From Aquimarina megaterium XH134 (GTDB lineage: Bacteria > Bacteroidota > Bacteroidia > Flavobacteriales > Flavobacteriaceae), in NCBI RefSeq assembly GCF_000520975.1, contig NZ_JACB01000001.1, positions 124,001-188,000 on the forward strand: a stretch of DNA of 64,000 bases, read 5' to 3'. The notes under the pieces were generated by a model. The model was given only the letters and a program-made list of their open reading frames with translations, was not told the DNA's origin and searched no databases. Below, in pieces: positions 1-9,107 of the stretch (within the stretch, counting starts at the first letter, position 1; each line of letters begins with the position of its first letter). The position numbers and the translations under genes are program-made.

Positions 1-216
1 AATTTGCCCTAATACCATTGAACGAGGTTGTATAATAAAATTATCCTCGGTGGTATATCGTTTTATATCATCCCCAAGTATAAATGCCATTTCGATTGTG
101 CCATCAGGAATTATTCGTTGTCTCTGCGTATCCTCTGTTACAGGAACTTCCAAAGTCCAATAACAACTAATTAACGATTCTAAATCTGGATGAGGCTGAA
201 AAGTTTGATAGTTCAT
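1..216 (-). CDS. AraC-family transcriptional regulator, N-terminal part (3' end outside the window)
   Basis: The frame opens with ATG at 216 and runs off the left window edge after 72 codons without a stop. The visible residues begin MNYQTFQPHPDLESLISCYW and contain IIPDGTIEMAF and IIQPRSMVLGQ. This is the pattern of the sensor domain that precedes the helix-turn-helix in many Bacteroidota AraC-type regulators. The DNA-binding domain itself is not visible, so its presence is inferred from the family. The gene is the first in its direction after a 130-base gap that holds a 24-bp imperfect palindrome. Effector and targets are unknown. Confidence 0.75.
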   Translation of the reverse strand, partial: MNYQTFQPHPDLESLISCYWTLEVPVTEDTQRQRIIPDGTIEMAFILGDDIKRYTTEDNFIIQPRSMVLGQI

Positions 217-288
217 TAACTGTTTGTTTTTCTTAGGTGAAACATAATGTCTCAGTTATGGTTAGTAAGGAAATTAAAAATAGTAACC

Positions 289-312
289 TTTTGGTTAAGT
301 ACTTAGCCAAAA
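289..312. promoter_or_regulatory. Imperfect 24-bp palindrome upstream of the AraC-type gene
   Basis: TTTTGG, then TAAGTACTTA after one base, then CCAAAA after one base, form an inverted repeat broken only by a T/G pair. It lies about 73 bases upstream of the AraC-type ATG at 216 and 35 bases past the stop of the GNAT gene. It could be a dimeric operator or a transcript-end hairpin. No experiment is implied. Confidence 0.35.
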
Positions 313-346
313 CCTGTATTAATTTAAACATTGTTGGTAGTCGTTT

Positions 347-790
347 TTATCTTTTTAATTCCATATGTAAAACTGGGTAAGGTTTCCCAGAAGAATCTAA
401 TTCAGAGCGCCCTATTACTTCAAACCCGAAATGTTTGTAAAATCCAACTGCTTGTTCATTCTGTTCATTCACATCAACTTTCGTGACATTTAAGTTATCA
501 ATTGCATATTCCAATAATGTTTTACCAATTTTTTTTCCTCTATATTCAGGGTGAATGAATAGCATTTCTAAGTTTTGTTCAGCAATACCGACAAAACCAA
601 TTATTTTCTTCTTATTGTTCCTTATACAACGCAATTCAACTGCATCCAAGTATGTGTCTAAGATTAGAGGTTTAAAATATTCGATGTCTTCTTCTTTTAA
701 AAAGTGATGAGTCGCTCTAACCGAAGATTCCCAAACATTTACTACTTCCTTGTATTCGGTTTTATTGATTGTATCTGTTTTTTGTTTCAT
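347..790 (-). CDS. GNAT-family N-acetyltransferase (YjaB-like)
   Basis: The 147-residue protein has the GNAT fold signature: an acetyl-CoA binding loop with the Q/RxxGxG/A-like run RGKKIGKTLLEYA, preceded by the strand LEMLFIHPEYRG and followed by the C-terminal NEQAVGFYKHFGFEVIGRSE motif. The stretch VNVWESSVRATHHFL resembles YjaB-type acetyltransferases. The substrate cannot be predicted. The frame can be extended to a TTG at 811, but ATG at 790 is preceded by a purine-rich AAGAGA and keeps the usual family length, so I chose it. It stands apart from the cobalamin genes. Confidence 0.8.
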   Translation of the reverse strand: MKQKTDTINKTEYKEVVNVWESSVRATHHFLKEEDIEYFKPLILDTYLDAVELRCIRNNKKKIIGFVGIAEQNLEMLFIHPEYRGKKIGKTLLEYAIDNLNVTKVDVNEQNEQAVGFYKHFGFEVIGRSELDSSGKPYPVLHMELKR

Positions 791-896
791 TCTCTTAATT
801 ACTGTCAACAATGGAATAAAAGGTATATGTATTTACAAATCTACTGGTTTTTACCTGATCTACGACATTAACCTGTTAGCTTATACAAAGCTATAC

Positions 897-3800
897 TTAC
901 TCCACCAATCCTTCACCTTCCATATACAGTTCCTCTAATTGTTTTTTAACCTCATCAGATGGATTTGCCCACATCCCTCGTTGTATGGCTTCCAACAAAC
1001 GTTCACTCATATCTTTTAGTGCCCAGGGATTATTTTGGGTTATAAATTCTTTATTCTCGGGAGTTAACAAATAGCTTTCTGTAATACCTTCATACATAAA
1101 ATCATCGATCAGATTTGTCGTGGCATCATAAGCAAACAGATAATCTAAGGTGGCTGCCATTTCGAATGCTCCTTTATATCCATGCCGTTGTACTCCTGCA
1201 ATCCATTTGGGATTGATTACTCGTGATCGATATACTTTTAGCAATTCTTCTTTTAATGTTTTTACCTTAGGGGTTTCTGGTCGAGAATGATCTCCAAAAT
1301 AGATTTCGGCTTCATTACCTTTTACTGTCTTTACGGCATTGGCCAATCCCCCGTGAAACTGATAATAATCATCACTATCCAAAATATCATGTTCTCTGTT
1401 ATCCTGGTTTTGCATTACGATCTGCATTGCTTGCAATCGATACTGAAATGATTCATGTGCAGAAACTCCTTTTTTAGAATTACTGTAGGCATATCCACTC
1501 CAATTGATATATACTTTGGCAAGATCTTCCTGGGTTTGCCAGTTTTTTTCATCGATTACGGCTTGCAACCCTGCTCCATATGCTCCCGGTTTAGAGCCAA
1601 ACACACGATACAAAGCGCGTTTCGAAGCTTCTTCTTGTGGTAATCCTTGCTCTTGCCACTGTGATTGTTCTGCTAAAAACCGTTTTCTGATAGGATTATC
1701 TTCTATGGATTCATCCAGATTCGCTAAACGTGTAACCACTGCATTAAACAGATTGATCACATCGGGAAATGCATCTCTAAAAAACCCTGAGATCCGTAAT
1801 GTAACATCTACTCTGGGTCTTCCTAACTTTAGTAAAGGGATTACTTCAAAATCAGTAACTCTTCGATTAGCATTTTTCCATAACGGGCGTACTCCCATTA
1901 ATGCAAATGCCTGTGCAATATCATCTCCTCCTGTACGCATGGTAGAGGTTCCCCATACCGAAATCCCAATAGTTTCGGGATAATCCCCGTTTTCCTGTAA
2001 ATATCGATCAATAATGAGTTGTGCACTTTTCTCTCCCAAACGGTAGGCTGTTTCGGTTGGAATGGTACGTACATCAACAGAATAAAAATTCCTACCCGTA
2101 GGCAACAAATCCAATCGACCTCGTGTTGGTGCTCCCGAGGGGCCTGAAGGAACATAACACCCATTAAGGCCACCTAACAAATACCGTAGTTCATCTGTAG
2201 TCTGTTGTACCGCAACCAAAGTTGTAGATTTGATATATTGTAACATCTTGTTTAATACAGGATATTCTTCGGTTACAACATCGTTTTCAATATATGCTAC
2301 CAGTTGTCTTTTTGCAATACTTTCTAATTGTTGAATCACATGTCCTGCCGTTTTACAAAAAACACCTTCAATAGTCAACTCCATAGATTCTGTATAGGCA
2401 ACCTCAAGAATATTTTTGGTAATTCCCAAATCTTTGGCCAGTGCTTGTGTGATTCCTTCCTGATGATATCCCGGTACGCGATGCAAGGCAATTAACAAAT
2501 CTATGAGTTGTTCATCTACAGGAGCTTTTCCAAAAACATGAAGTCCATCCCTAATCTGTGCTTCTTTTAATTCACATAAATACCCATCTAATTTAACTAA
2601 TAACTCATCTACATCATCTGAAGCGATTCCCAAATCTACATTGAGTTTGGTTTGGGTAACCAGATCAGCTATTTCCTTTTCTAATACTCGCGATCGTTTG
2701 GGGTCTAGGGTAGAAGCTTCATAATATTCATCTACCAGATGTTCCAGTTTCATTAGACTACCGTAACTTTCTGCTCGGGTCATCGGCGGAATTAAATGAT
2801 CTATGATCACGGCTTGATTACGTCGTTTTGCTTGTGTTCCTTCTCCCGGGTCATTAATGATAAACGGATAAAAATGCGGTAATGCCCCAAAAACAGCTGC
2901 AGGGAAACAAGTTTCGGGATCTAGTGAAACACTTTTCCCAGGCAACCACTCCAGATTCCCATGTTTTCCTAAATGAATCACAGCATCTGCCTGGTAGTTT
3001 TGTTGTAACCAAAAATAATAGGCCAGATATTGATAAGTAGGTGGTAAATCAGGAGAATGATAGATTGCCTGAGGATCCTGATTGTATCCTCGGGATGGTT
3101 GAATACTTACAAAAATATTTCCCAATAAAAATCCAGACACTATAAATCCATCACCGGTATAATACGGATCATCTTCTGGTTTCCCCCATTGCGTTATTAC
3201 TTTATTTTGTAGTGTTGAAGACAATGCAGAAAAACATACATCAAAATCTGCTCGATCAAAAACTAATACATGTGGTCTGGTTATCGCGGTGGTAACGTCA
3301 TTTGTAGTTACCTGTGTAATCCAATGCATTAACTCTGTACCACTTTTTGGTAGTTGCTCTCCTACATCATATCCTTCCGCTTTAAGCGTATCTAATAAAA
3401 CAATGCAACTTTCGGGTGTATCGAGGCCTACTCCATTTGCGAGACGACTATCCTTATTAGGGTAATTCGGTAAAATGACCGCTACCTTTTTATCTATATT
3501 TTTTTTATACTGCAATGTTGCCCATCGCTGGGCTAATTCTGCCATAAAATCACAGGCAGGAATATGGGCTTCGTATTTTAAAATAGAACTATCGGTAAGT
3601 GTATCTTTACTAATTTCTTTTTTAAACGAAACCGCTCGACCGATAATCCGCCCATCAATTTCGGGCAAGGCAATATTCATAGCAATATCTGTAGGTGGTA
3701 AACCAAAGAGCCCTTCTTCCCATACTTCTTTATTCGCTGTAGAAAATATGGCTTGCAGGACAGGAGTTTTAAGTTTTTCGAAAATAAACGCTGAACCATC

Positions 3801-4643
3801 CATAGGCTTGATCGTAAACCCCGTAGTATTGATAATGGTGTGCACTACGCGCTTCCCATCATGAGTCATTAATGCTTGTACCTGATCTAATAATTTAGGA
3901 TCTCGCAAGTTACTTGCAAAAACCACAAAAGCATTCATTCCTCGTTCCTGAAGCGCTGTACTCATCGCATGCAATGGCTCCATATTATCAGACAAGAAAT
4001 GAGTACGATATCCTAGTAATGCCACATTAGGTTTAGAAATATCCATAGTATTTTCTAAAGCCTCTTGGGTCGTCATTCCTAATGTTTTGGTATATAAAAA
4101 CACCTCTGAAATAGATATAGCAGGAGTAATGAGAAGTTTGGTATCAAAAAATTGAGTCCGCAAATAGTTCATTAATCCAATCGCATTTTCTTTTCCTCCT
4201 TCCTGTAAATATTGTCGGCACTGATGTACAATCTGTATATCGACCGATGACAATTGCATCAATTCAAAATCAGGTTCATGAGCTGGTAAAAACAATATTG
4301 TATTACCCGTTTGCTCTTGTAAACTCACCAGGGACTCAACTAAGTATTTGTAATAGCTGATTCCTCCTAGCATACTACAAACAATGACTTTGGCCTTACT
4401 TAATACTTCTTCAAGATAGGTATCTATAGTCAATTCTTGTTTGAGATATACCAGGTTAGTCATTCGTAGACTAGGCAACTTGTCACCTTCGGTTTTATAT
4501 AGTTCCTTGTACGCCTCATTTAAAGTATGAATTTCGGTATCTCCTGCGCTCAGAAATACAATATCTCCCGGTTGCTGATCAATATAAAAAATACCATCAT
4601 CATTGGGGTTCCACCCTCCGGGTATGGTTGCGATTAAATGCAT
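897..4643 (-). CDS. cobN: Cobaltochelatase subunit CobN
   Basis: Large subunit of the CobN/BchH chelatase family, which binds the tetrapyrrole and inserts cobalt with help from an ATP-driven motor. The 1248-residue length is normal for CobN. Conserved stretches include HLGKHGNLEWLPGKS, PFIINDPGEGTQAKRR, GVSVWGT-like GISVWGTSTMRTGGDD and ETPKVKTLKEEL. The frame continues 10 codons upstream, but ATG at 4643 gives the normal start MHLIATIPGGW and a 10-bp overlap with cobB, so translational coupling is likely. The AAA+/VWA partner lies just upstream of cobB. Since cbiD and cbiG are in the same cluster, it may act early in ring synthesis rather than on hydrogenobyrinate diamide; that is an inference. 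Confidence 0.95.
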   Translation of the reverse strand: MHLIATIPGGWNPNDDGIFYIDQQPGDIVFLSAGDTEIHTLNEAYKELYKTEGDKLPSLRMTNLVYLKQELTIDTYLEEVLSKAKVIVCSMLGGISYYKYLVESLVSLQEQTGNTILFLPAHEPDFELMQLSSVDIQIVHQCRQYLQEGGKENAIGLMNYLRTQFFDTKLLITPAISISEVFLYTKTLGMTTQEALENTMDISKPNVALLGYRTHFLSDNMEPLHAMSTALQERGMNAFVVFASNLRDPKLLDQVQALMTHDGKRVVHTIINTTGFTIKPMDGSAFIFEKLKTPVLQAIFSTANKEVWEEGLFGLPPTDIAMNIALPEIDGRIIGRAVSFKKEISKDTLTDSSILKYEAHIPACDFMAELAQRWATLQYKKNIDKKVAVILPNYPNKDSRLANGVGLDTPESCIVLLDTLKAEGYDVGEQLPKSGTELMHWITQVTTNDVTTAITRPHVLVFDRADFDVCFSALSSTLQNKVITQWGKPEDDPYYTGDGFIVSGFLLGNIFVSIQPSRGYNQDPQAIYHSPDLPPTYQYLAYYFWLQQNYQADAVIHLGKHGNLEWLPGKSVSLDPETCFPAAVFGALPHFYPFIINDPGEGTQAKRRNQAVIIDHLIPPMTRAESYGSLMKLEHLVDEYYEASTLDPKRSRVLEKEIADLVTQTKLNVDLGIASDDVDELLVKLDGYLCELKEAQIRDGLHVFGKAPVDEQLIDLLIALHRVPGYHQEGITQALAKDLGITKNILEVAYTESMELTIEGVFCKTAGHVIQQLESIAKRQLVAYIENDVVTEEYPVLNKMLQYIKSTTLVAVQQTTDELRYLLGGLNGCYVPSGPSGAPTRGRLDLLPTGRNFYSVDVRTIPTETAYRLGEKSAQLIIDRYLQENGDYPETIGISVWGTSTMRTGGDDIAQAFALMGVRPLWKNANRRVTDFEVIPLLKLGRPRVDVTLRISGFFRDAFPDVINLFNAVVTRLANLDESIEDNPIRKRFLAEQSQWQEQGLPQEEASKRALYRVFGSKPGAYGAGLQAVIDEKNWQTQEDLAKVYINWSGYAYSNSKKGVSAHESFQYRLQAMQIVMQNQDNREHDILDSDDYYQFHGGLANAVKTVKGNEAEIYFGDHSRPETPKVKTLKEELLKVYRSRVINPKWIAGVQRHGYKGAFEMAATLDYLFAYDATTNLIDDFMYEGITESYLLTPENKEFITQNNPWALKDMSERLLEAIQRGMWANPSDEVKKQLEELYMEGEGLVE

Positions 4644-5929
4644 AAGTCTACAGCTTCTTCTAACGCTGCCCAATACAAATGAATGTAGCTGGCGTATACG
4701 TTTTTATGTTGATATATTTTTGTGGTAACTTCTTTTTCTCTTGCCGAGAACACTTGGCCTACTATTGGTATGCTATCATCATTTAGCACTTTGGAATAAT
4801 GAAATTCATGCCCCCAAATTTCTAATCCATTATACACTACTTTTCGATATCCTAAAGATAATTTTTTGTTTTGCATAGAGGTATTAAACGGAAATATTCC
4901 TACCATATCATATTCCTTACCTTTTTCATCAATAATGGTATTTCCCAGGTACATCATCCCACCACATTCTGCCAAGATTTTTACTCCTCGATCTGCAGCT
5001 TTTTTTAATTGATTTCGCATTGCGATATTATCAGATAACATTTCAAGATACAATTCGGGATATCCTCCTGCCAGATAAATCATATCTGCTTCGGGGAGTT
5101 CCTGACCATGAATCGGGCTAAAATATATGAGCTCTCCAATAGCTTCTAACCATTTTAGATTTTGGAGATAGGTAAATGTAAATGCCTCATCTTTTGCTAT
5201 AGCTATCTTATATTTTTTTTCAGAAGTTATAATAGCTGATGCTTCCTGATCTATTTTAGGAACTATTTTTGCGCATTCTAAAAGTGTAGGTAATGATACA
5301 TGAGCTGCAATATGTGATGCTGCTTTTTCGATACCGTTTTCAAAAGTACCATCGATATGTAACCCCAAATGGCGTGAGGGAATTGCAATTTCATCATTCG
5401 GCGGAATGTATCCTAACGATTGAATACCAACAGTGTCGCATGCTTCTTTAAGGAAAGCATAATGTGATTCTGTTTTTATAAAATTAAAAATAACACCAGC
5501 GATCTTAACTTTGGGGTCAAACGTTTTTAACCCGTGTAAGATTGGGGCAATCGTATATGCCATAGCACTGGCATTAACCACCAGAATCACCGGAATATCT
5601 AACAATTTAGCTATTGCTGCCGAGCTTCCCTGGTCTTTTACTGCTCCATCAAACAAGCCCATTACTCCTTCTACAATACTAATATCGGCAGATGCACTAT
5701 ACCGTTCGAAAACGGTTTTTACATGCTCCTCGGGCATCATCACAGTATCTAAATTTACAGCTGGTTTTCGAGCCGCAGTACTATGGTGAATCGTATCAAT
5801 ATAGTCGGGTCCGCATTTAAAAGTTTGCACAGTATTTCCCTGGTTACTATACCAACGAGACATTCCTAGGGTAAGTGTCGTTTTTCCCGAATTACTCCAC
5901 GGGGCAGCTATTAAAAATGCTTTGGACAT
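4634..5929 (-). CDS. cobB: Cobyrinate a,c-diamide synthase (CobB/CbiA)
   Basis: The 431-residue glutamine amidotransferase amidates the a and c carboxylates of the corrin ring using ATP and glutamine. The N-terminal P-loop is seen in APWSNSGKTTLTLG, and the substrate motif KCGPDYIDTIHH follows. The C-terminal class I glutaminase half has the nucleophile cysteine in ILAECGGMMYLG and a late GHEFHYS motif. Its stop overlaps the cobN start by 10 bp. A 199-base gap with a palindromic repeat separates it from the chelatase motor gene upstream. The assignment to CobB versus CbiA is only one of naming; the metal state of the substrate is not visible. Confidence 0.95.
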   Translation of the reverse strand: MSKAFLIAAPWSNSGKTTLTLGMSRWYSNQGNTVQTFKCGPDYIDTIHHSTAARKPAVNLDTVMMPEEHVKTVFERYSASADISIVEGVMGLFDGAVKDQGSSAAIAKLLDIPVILVVNASAMAYTIAPILHGLKTFDPKVKIAGVIFNFIKTESHYAFLKEACDTVGIQSLGYIPPNDEIAIPSRHLGLHIDGTFENGIEKAASHIAAHVSLPTLLECAKIVPKIDQEASAIITSEKKYKIAIAKDEAFTFTYLQNLKWLEAIGELIYFSPIHGQELPEADMIYLAGGYPELYLEMLSDNIAMRNQLKKAADRGVKILAECGGMMYLGNTIIDEKGKEYDMVGIFPFNTSMQNKKLSLGYRKVVYNGLEIWGHEFHYSKVLNDDSIPIVGQVFSAREKEVTTKIYQHKNVYASYIHLYWAALEEAVDLCI

Positions 5930-6017
5930 ATAGTTTAAAAAGAATTGAGGTTTTAGATCGTTTCGCTGTTAGAGATTAGATTATAAAATTTGAATTGGTG
6001 TAATTTGGTCGATTCAT

Positions 6018-6081
6018 TGTCATACTGATCTTGTCTAAGCAAATTATTGTATAAATGTCCTTCGACAAGCTCAGGGTGACA
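6018..6081. repeat. Intergenic imperfect inverted repeat
   Basis: Left arm 6018-6039 and right arm 6060-6081 are inverted copies matching at about 18 of 22 positions, with a 20-base AT-rich loop. The right arm reads CTTCGACAAGCTCAGGGTGA, a sequence type I know as a recurrent intergenic element in flavobacterial genomes. It sits between the chelatase motor gene and cobB. It may be a mobile palindromic unit or an mRNA hairpin. Confidence 0.55.
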
Positions 6082-6128
6082 TTCTTTTTTATACTTGTAT
6101 ATTTCTATATACATAATTATTTACATCA

Positions 6129-7793
6129 TTAAAAATCAGAAACTGTAGTGTACTTCAGTTTTAGTCGTTGTGCTAATTGCCTGGCTTTACCTAATCGTAC
6201 AAACCCTGTTTCTGTATCAATAACAATAGTTTTTTGAATCCTAGCCAGATATTTTTTATAGGTAGAAACCGCATATTGAAATGGGTTTTCTGCTCCTGCA
6301 TTTATTTTTCCGTCTGTAAAAACAAACAATTGTACGGTTTGCGTATTTACAGATCGCAATAACTCATATACTTTAAAAAAAGCAGCTCCCAAATTTGTTT
6401 TTCCCCCTGTTTTTAATTGGTGATTTATATTCGAAATTTCTTGTGTGTTAGACGTAAATTCCTGAATAATTTTGGCTGTAGTATCCTGTAATCCAACAAT
6501 AGCATACTGGATTTTTTGTAGAGGATATGACATAATTGTTTTCTCTATGATTCCCTTTAAATATGCCATTTGCTGATCTAGGGCCATAGAAGCACTGGTA
6601 TCTACCAGGAATATAATTCGTGCTACTGCTTTCTGTGTTGCTTGTTTATATACTGTTGTAAATTTCCCTGTCTTTAGATATTGTTGTACCGATTTCAGTA
6701 GCGATATTTCTTGTTGTCGTTCTGCCGGATATGCTACTGAATATAATTTCTGTTGAGTATCTAAAAGGACTTCTTGTTTTTTAGTTGCCTTTGAAGCCGA
6801 AAATTTCAATCCTTGTTGTACAGCCTTTGGCAATTGAAATGCTGTATTATTTTGCTCGTTTTGAGGTGCCGTTTCTTCCTTGGGAGTATGATTTTCTGTA
6901 TCAGAAGGGTTTTCTTTATTCTGATCTGTTGGAGGCGTATATTCTTTTGCACGGTGTTGCAATACAAAAGGTGCTATACTATCCACCATTTCTGTAGTTA
7001 TCTGTTTCTCATTATAAAATGCTGCATACGCTCTTGCTGTTTTTAAAAGTAAGATATCTGCGCGCATTCCTTCTACCTGATTAGCTATAGTTAATGCAGC
7101 ACACTGTTCTTGTATCGATTCTGGAATAATTACATCATTAAGTGTACGTCTGGCAGAAATCACCTGATTCTTAACTTGCTGTTCTTCTTCTTGAAACCGA
7201 TTATAAAATGCTATCGGATCACTATCAAAACTAAGACGTTGCATTGCAATTTTGGTACGTGTCTTCATTTCTTTGGGAGTCTGGATAGTAACACTTAATC
7301 CAAATCGATCTAATAACTGTGGGCGCAGGGCTCCTTCTTCTGGATTCATAGTACCTACTAGACAAAAACGACTATCCATCCATTGAGAGATTCCTTCACG
7401 CTCTAGGTGATACCCTCCTGTTGCAGAAGCGTCTAATAATACATCCATTAGATAATCATTCAGAAGGTTTACCTCATCGATATACAAAAACCCTTGATGC
7501 GCCTGCGATAATAACCCCTTATCTACAATCGTAGTTTTCTGGTTAATCAATGCCTCTAGATTAATGCTCCCTAATACCCGATCTTCGGTAGCACCAATAG
7601 GTAAGTTAACAAACGGAAAATCTTCTCCCATCAACTGACTCAGTCCTCGTACCATAGTGGTTTTTGCAGTACCTTTATCTCCTGTTGCCAGCACTCCACC
7701 TATACTTGGATCTACCAGATTAAGTAACAAACATAATTTTAAATCTTCCTGATCGGGGATGGCAGTAAAAGGATAGGTATATTTTGGTTTCAT
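6129..7793 (-). CDS. ChlI/ChlD-like AAA+ and VWA chelatase subunit
   Basis: This 554-residue protein combines a magnesium-chelatase type AAA+ domain (about residues 1-270, Walker A variant GDKGTAKTT, Walker B FLYIDEVNLL, sensor FCLVGTMNPEEG) with a C-terminal von Willebrand A domain (about 385-554, MIDAS motif FLVDTSASM). The two are joined by a polar linker rich in Glu, Asn, Pro and Thr (about 280-320). BchI and BchD functions are thus in one chain. Next to cobB and cobN it is expected to power CobN, replacing the separate CobS and CobT subunits. A role with another chelatase cannot be excluded, but none is nearby. Confidence 0.9.
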   Translation of the reverse strand: MKPKYTYPFTAIPDQEDLKLCLLLNLVDPSIGGVLATGDKGTAKTTMVRGLSQLMGEDFPFVNLPIGATEDRVLGSINLEALINQKTTIVDKGLLSQAHQGFLYIDEVNLLNDYLMDVLLDASATGGYHLEREGISQWMDSRFCLVGTMNPEEGALRPQLLDRFGLSVTIQTPKEMKTRTKIAMQRLSFDSDPIAFYNRFQEEEQQVKNQVISARRTLNDVIIPESIQEQCAALTIANQVEGMRADILLLKTARAYAAFYNEKQITTEMVDSIAPFVLQHRAKEYTPPTDQNKENPSDTENHTPKEETAPQNEQNNTAFQLPKAVQQGLKFSASKATKKQEVLLDTQQKLYSVAYPAERQQEISLLKSVQQYLKTGKFTTVYKQATQKAVARIIFLVDTSASMALDQQMAYLKGIIEKTIMSYPLQKIQYAIVGLQDTTAKIIQEFTSNTQEISNINHQLKTGGKTNLGAAFFKVYELLRSVNTQTVQLFVFTDGKINAGAENPFQYAVSTYKKYLARIQKTIVIDTETGFVRLGKARQLAQRLKLKYTTVSDF

Positions 7794-7850
7794 CTGTATT
7801 TTTGTATGATTGGTAAAAATACGGAATTCTATAATGTAGCTAAGATCTAT

Positions 7851-8303
7851 TTATTTAATATTTCTTATCCCCTCATAGACCACAATACTCACAGCATTAG
7901 CCAGGTTTAAACTTCTTACCTTATCACTGTATATTGGGATTTTATAGAGTTGATCTGGATATTTTTCTGTTATAGTTTTTGACAAACCAGTAGATTCTTT
8001 TCCAAAGACAAAAAATAGATCATCTTCATAAGGTATAGAACAATAGTCTTTTTCTGCATGACTCGATAGGTATACCATGTTTTTTCCTTTATGTATAGCA
8101 TAAAACTCATCTATACTATCATACATATGTACCGAGATATGTTTCCAATAATCCAACCCGGCTCTTTTTAATCTCGAATCACTTAATTCAAACCCAAATG
8201 GTTTTACCAAATGTAGATTTGATCCCGAGGCTAAACTAAGTCTACCTATATTACCCGTATTCATAGGAATTTCTGGTTCTACAAGTACAATATTATATGC
8301 CAT
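7851..8303 (-). CDS. trmL: tRNA (cytidine/uridine-34-2'-O)-methyltransferase TrmL
   Basis: The 150-residue SPOUT-class methyltransferase modifies the wobble ribose of leucine tRNAs. It starts with NIVLVEPEIPMNTGNIGRL, carries LHLVKPFGFELSD, the loop VFGKESTGLS and the C-terminal SAM-binding knot around VRSLNLANAVSIVVYE. The length is normal for TrmL (YibK). It lies between a metal transporter and the chelatase motor gene with gaps of 90 and 57 bases, so it is a housekeeping gene caught in the cobalamin cluster. Confidence 0.92.
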   Translation of the reverse strand: MAYNIVLVEPEIPMNTGNIGRLSLASGSNLHLVKPFGFELSDSRLKRAGLDYWKHISVHMYDSIDEFYAIHKGKNMVYLSSHAEKDYCSIPYEDDLFFVFGKESTGLSKTITEKYPDQLYKIPIYSDKVRSLNLANAVSIVVYEGIRNIK

Positions 8304-8341
8304 TCTTATTGTTTTTTAGGAATTAAATGGATTCTGGTCTT

Positions 8342-8382
8342 TGACGTATCCTGTGGTGAGTCGAAGGGCCGGAATGACAAAA
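8342..8382. repeat. Interspersed-repeat remnant in the trmL/transporter gap
   Basis: On the minus strand the gap reads TGTCATTCCGGCCCTTCGAC followed by TCACCACAGGATA. The TGTCA and CTTCGAC words are shared with the inverted repeat at 6018-6081, so this looks like a degenerate copy of the same kind of element. It has only one recognisable arm. Confidence 0.35.
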
Positions 8383-8393
8383 CCTCATAAAAA

Positions 8394-9107
8394 TTATTCA
8401 AAAAGTACACTTTGTAATACGATGCAACCAACGATTATCGAAATGATACCAATAACACCATTCATCCATTTAAATATAGATATATTACGCTCTATAAAAC
8501 GACTCATGGTAAAGATCAGCACATAACTATATACTGCCATAGAAAAGATAATGCCAATAGATTCTACTATTAATATCAGGATAGCATCAGAGATTGTGTC
8601 TGCACTAATAATTAATGCAGAAGTAAGGGCACCTCCTGTACCTGCCAACCCATGTAACATCCCTATCCAAAACGACCTGTTAATAGGATTCATAGCAATT
8701 TCTTCGCCTCTTTTTCCATGAAGATGAATAGGATTATTAGCTGCATGCTCATGCGCTTCTATTTTTTTATGATCTGCCATCATCTCATTAATCTTATGAT
8801 TTCTTCGAATAGCCATTACGCCAAGCCAAATCATAATCGGACCAACAGAAAATTCTGCCCAAAAAGAGATACTCTCTACAAATGTAAGTAGGGCAGCTTT
8901 AAATGCTAAAGCAATCCCTCCAAACATTAACAAAGTCACAGAATGCCCTAATGCCCATTGAGATGCAGTAAACACAGTCTTAAAAGATACTTTCTTTTTC
9001 TGAATAGCATTTTCTGCTGCCAATACGGATACCGCAGACATGTGATCTGGTTCAAAAGAATGTAAAACCCCTGCGATCAGAGGGCGGACGAGGTTCATAA
9101 TGTTCAT
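8394..9107 (-). CDS. NicO/RcnA-like nickel/cobalt membrane transporter
   Basis: The 237-residue integral membrane protein has about six hydrophobic segments and the metal-transport signature HSFEPDHMSA (H-x4-DH) near residue 17, plus GHSVT and HGLAGTGGA motifs in later helices. A His/Glu-rich cytoplasmic loop (about 115-140) separates the two halves. These are hallmarks of the NicO/NiCoT superfamily. It overlaps cbiD by 4 bp and sits among corrin genes, so cobalt is the likely substrate. Direction (uptake or export) cannot be read from the sequence. Confidence 0.85.
   Translation of the reverse strand: MNIMNLVRPLIAGVLHSFEPDHMSAVSVLAAENAIQKKKVSFKTVFTASQWALGHSVTLLMFGGIALAFKAALLTFVESISFWAEFSVGPIMIWLGVMAIRRNHKINEMMADHKKIEAHEHAANNPIHLHGKRGEEIAMNPINRSFWIGMLHGLAGTGGALTSALIISADTISDAILILIVESIGIIFSMAVYSYVLIFTMSRFIERNISIFKWMNGVIGIISIIVGCIVLQSVLFE

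Noticed and set aside
750..938. Plus-strand hydrophobic 62-codon frame overlapping the GNAT start and the cobN end
   Set aside because: It overlaps two well-supported genes and has no promoter, domain or conserved pattern that I can see.
1504..1983. Plus-strand open frame opposite cobN
   Set aside because: It lies wholly inside cobN on the other strand and has no recognisable motif. Other long opposite-strand frames (for example 3475-3864, 5511-5789, 46336-46626) were dropped for the same reason.
4644..4673. Upstream extension of cobN
   Set aside because: The ten extra codons (start at 4673) would overlap cobB further and do not match CobN, while MHLIATIPGGW is the usual start.
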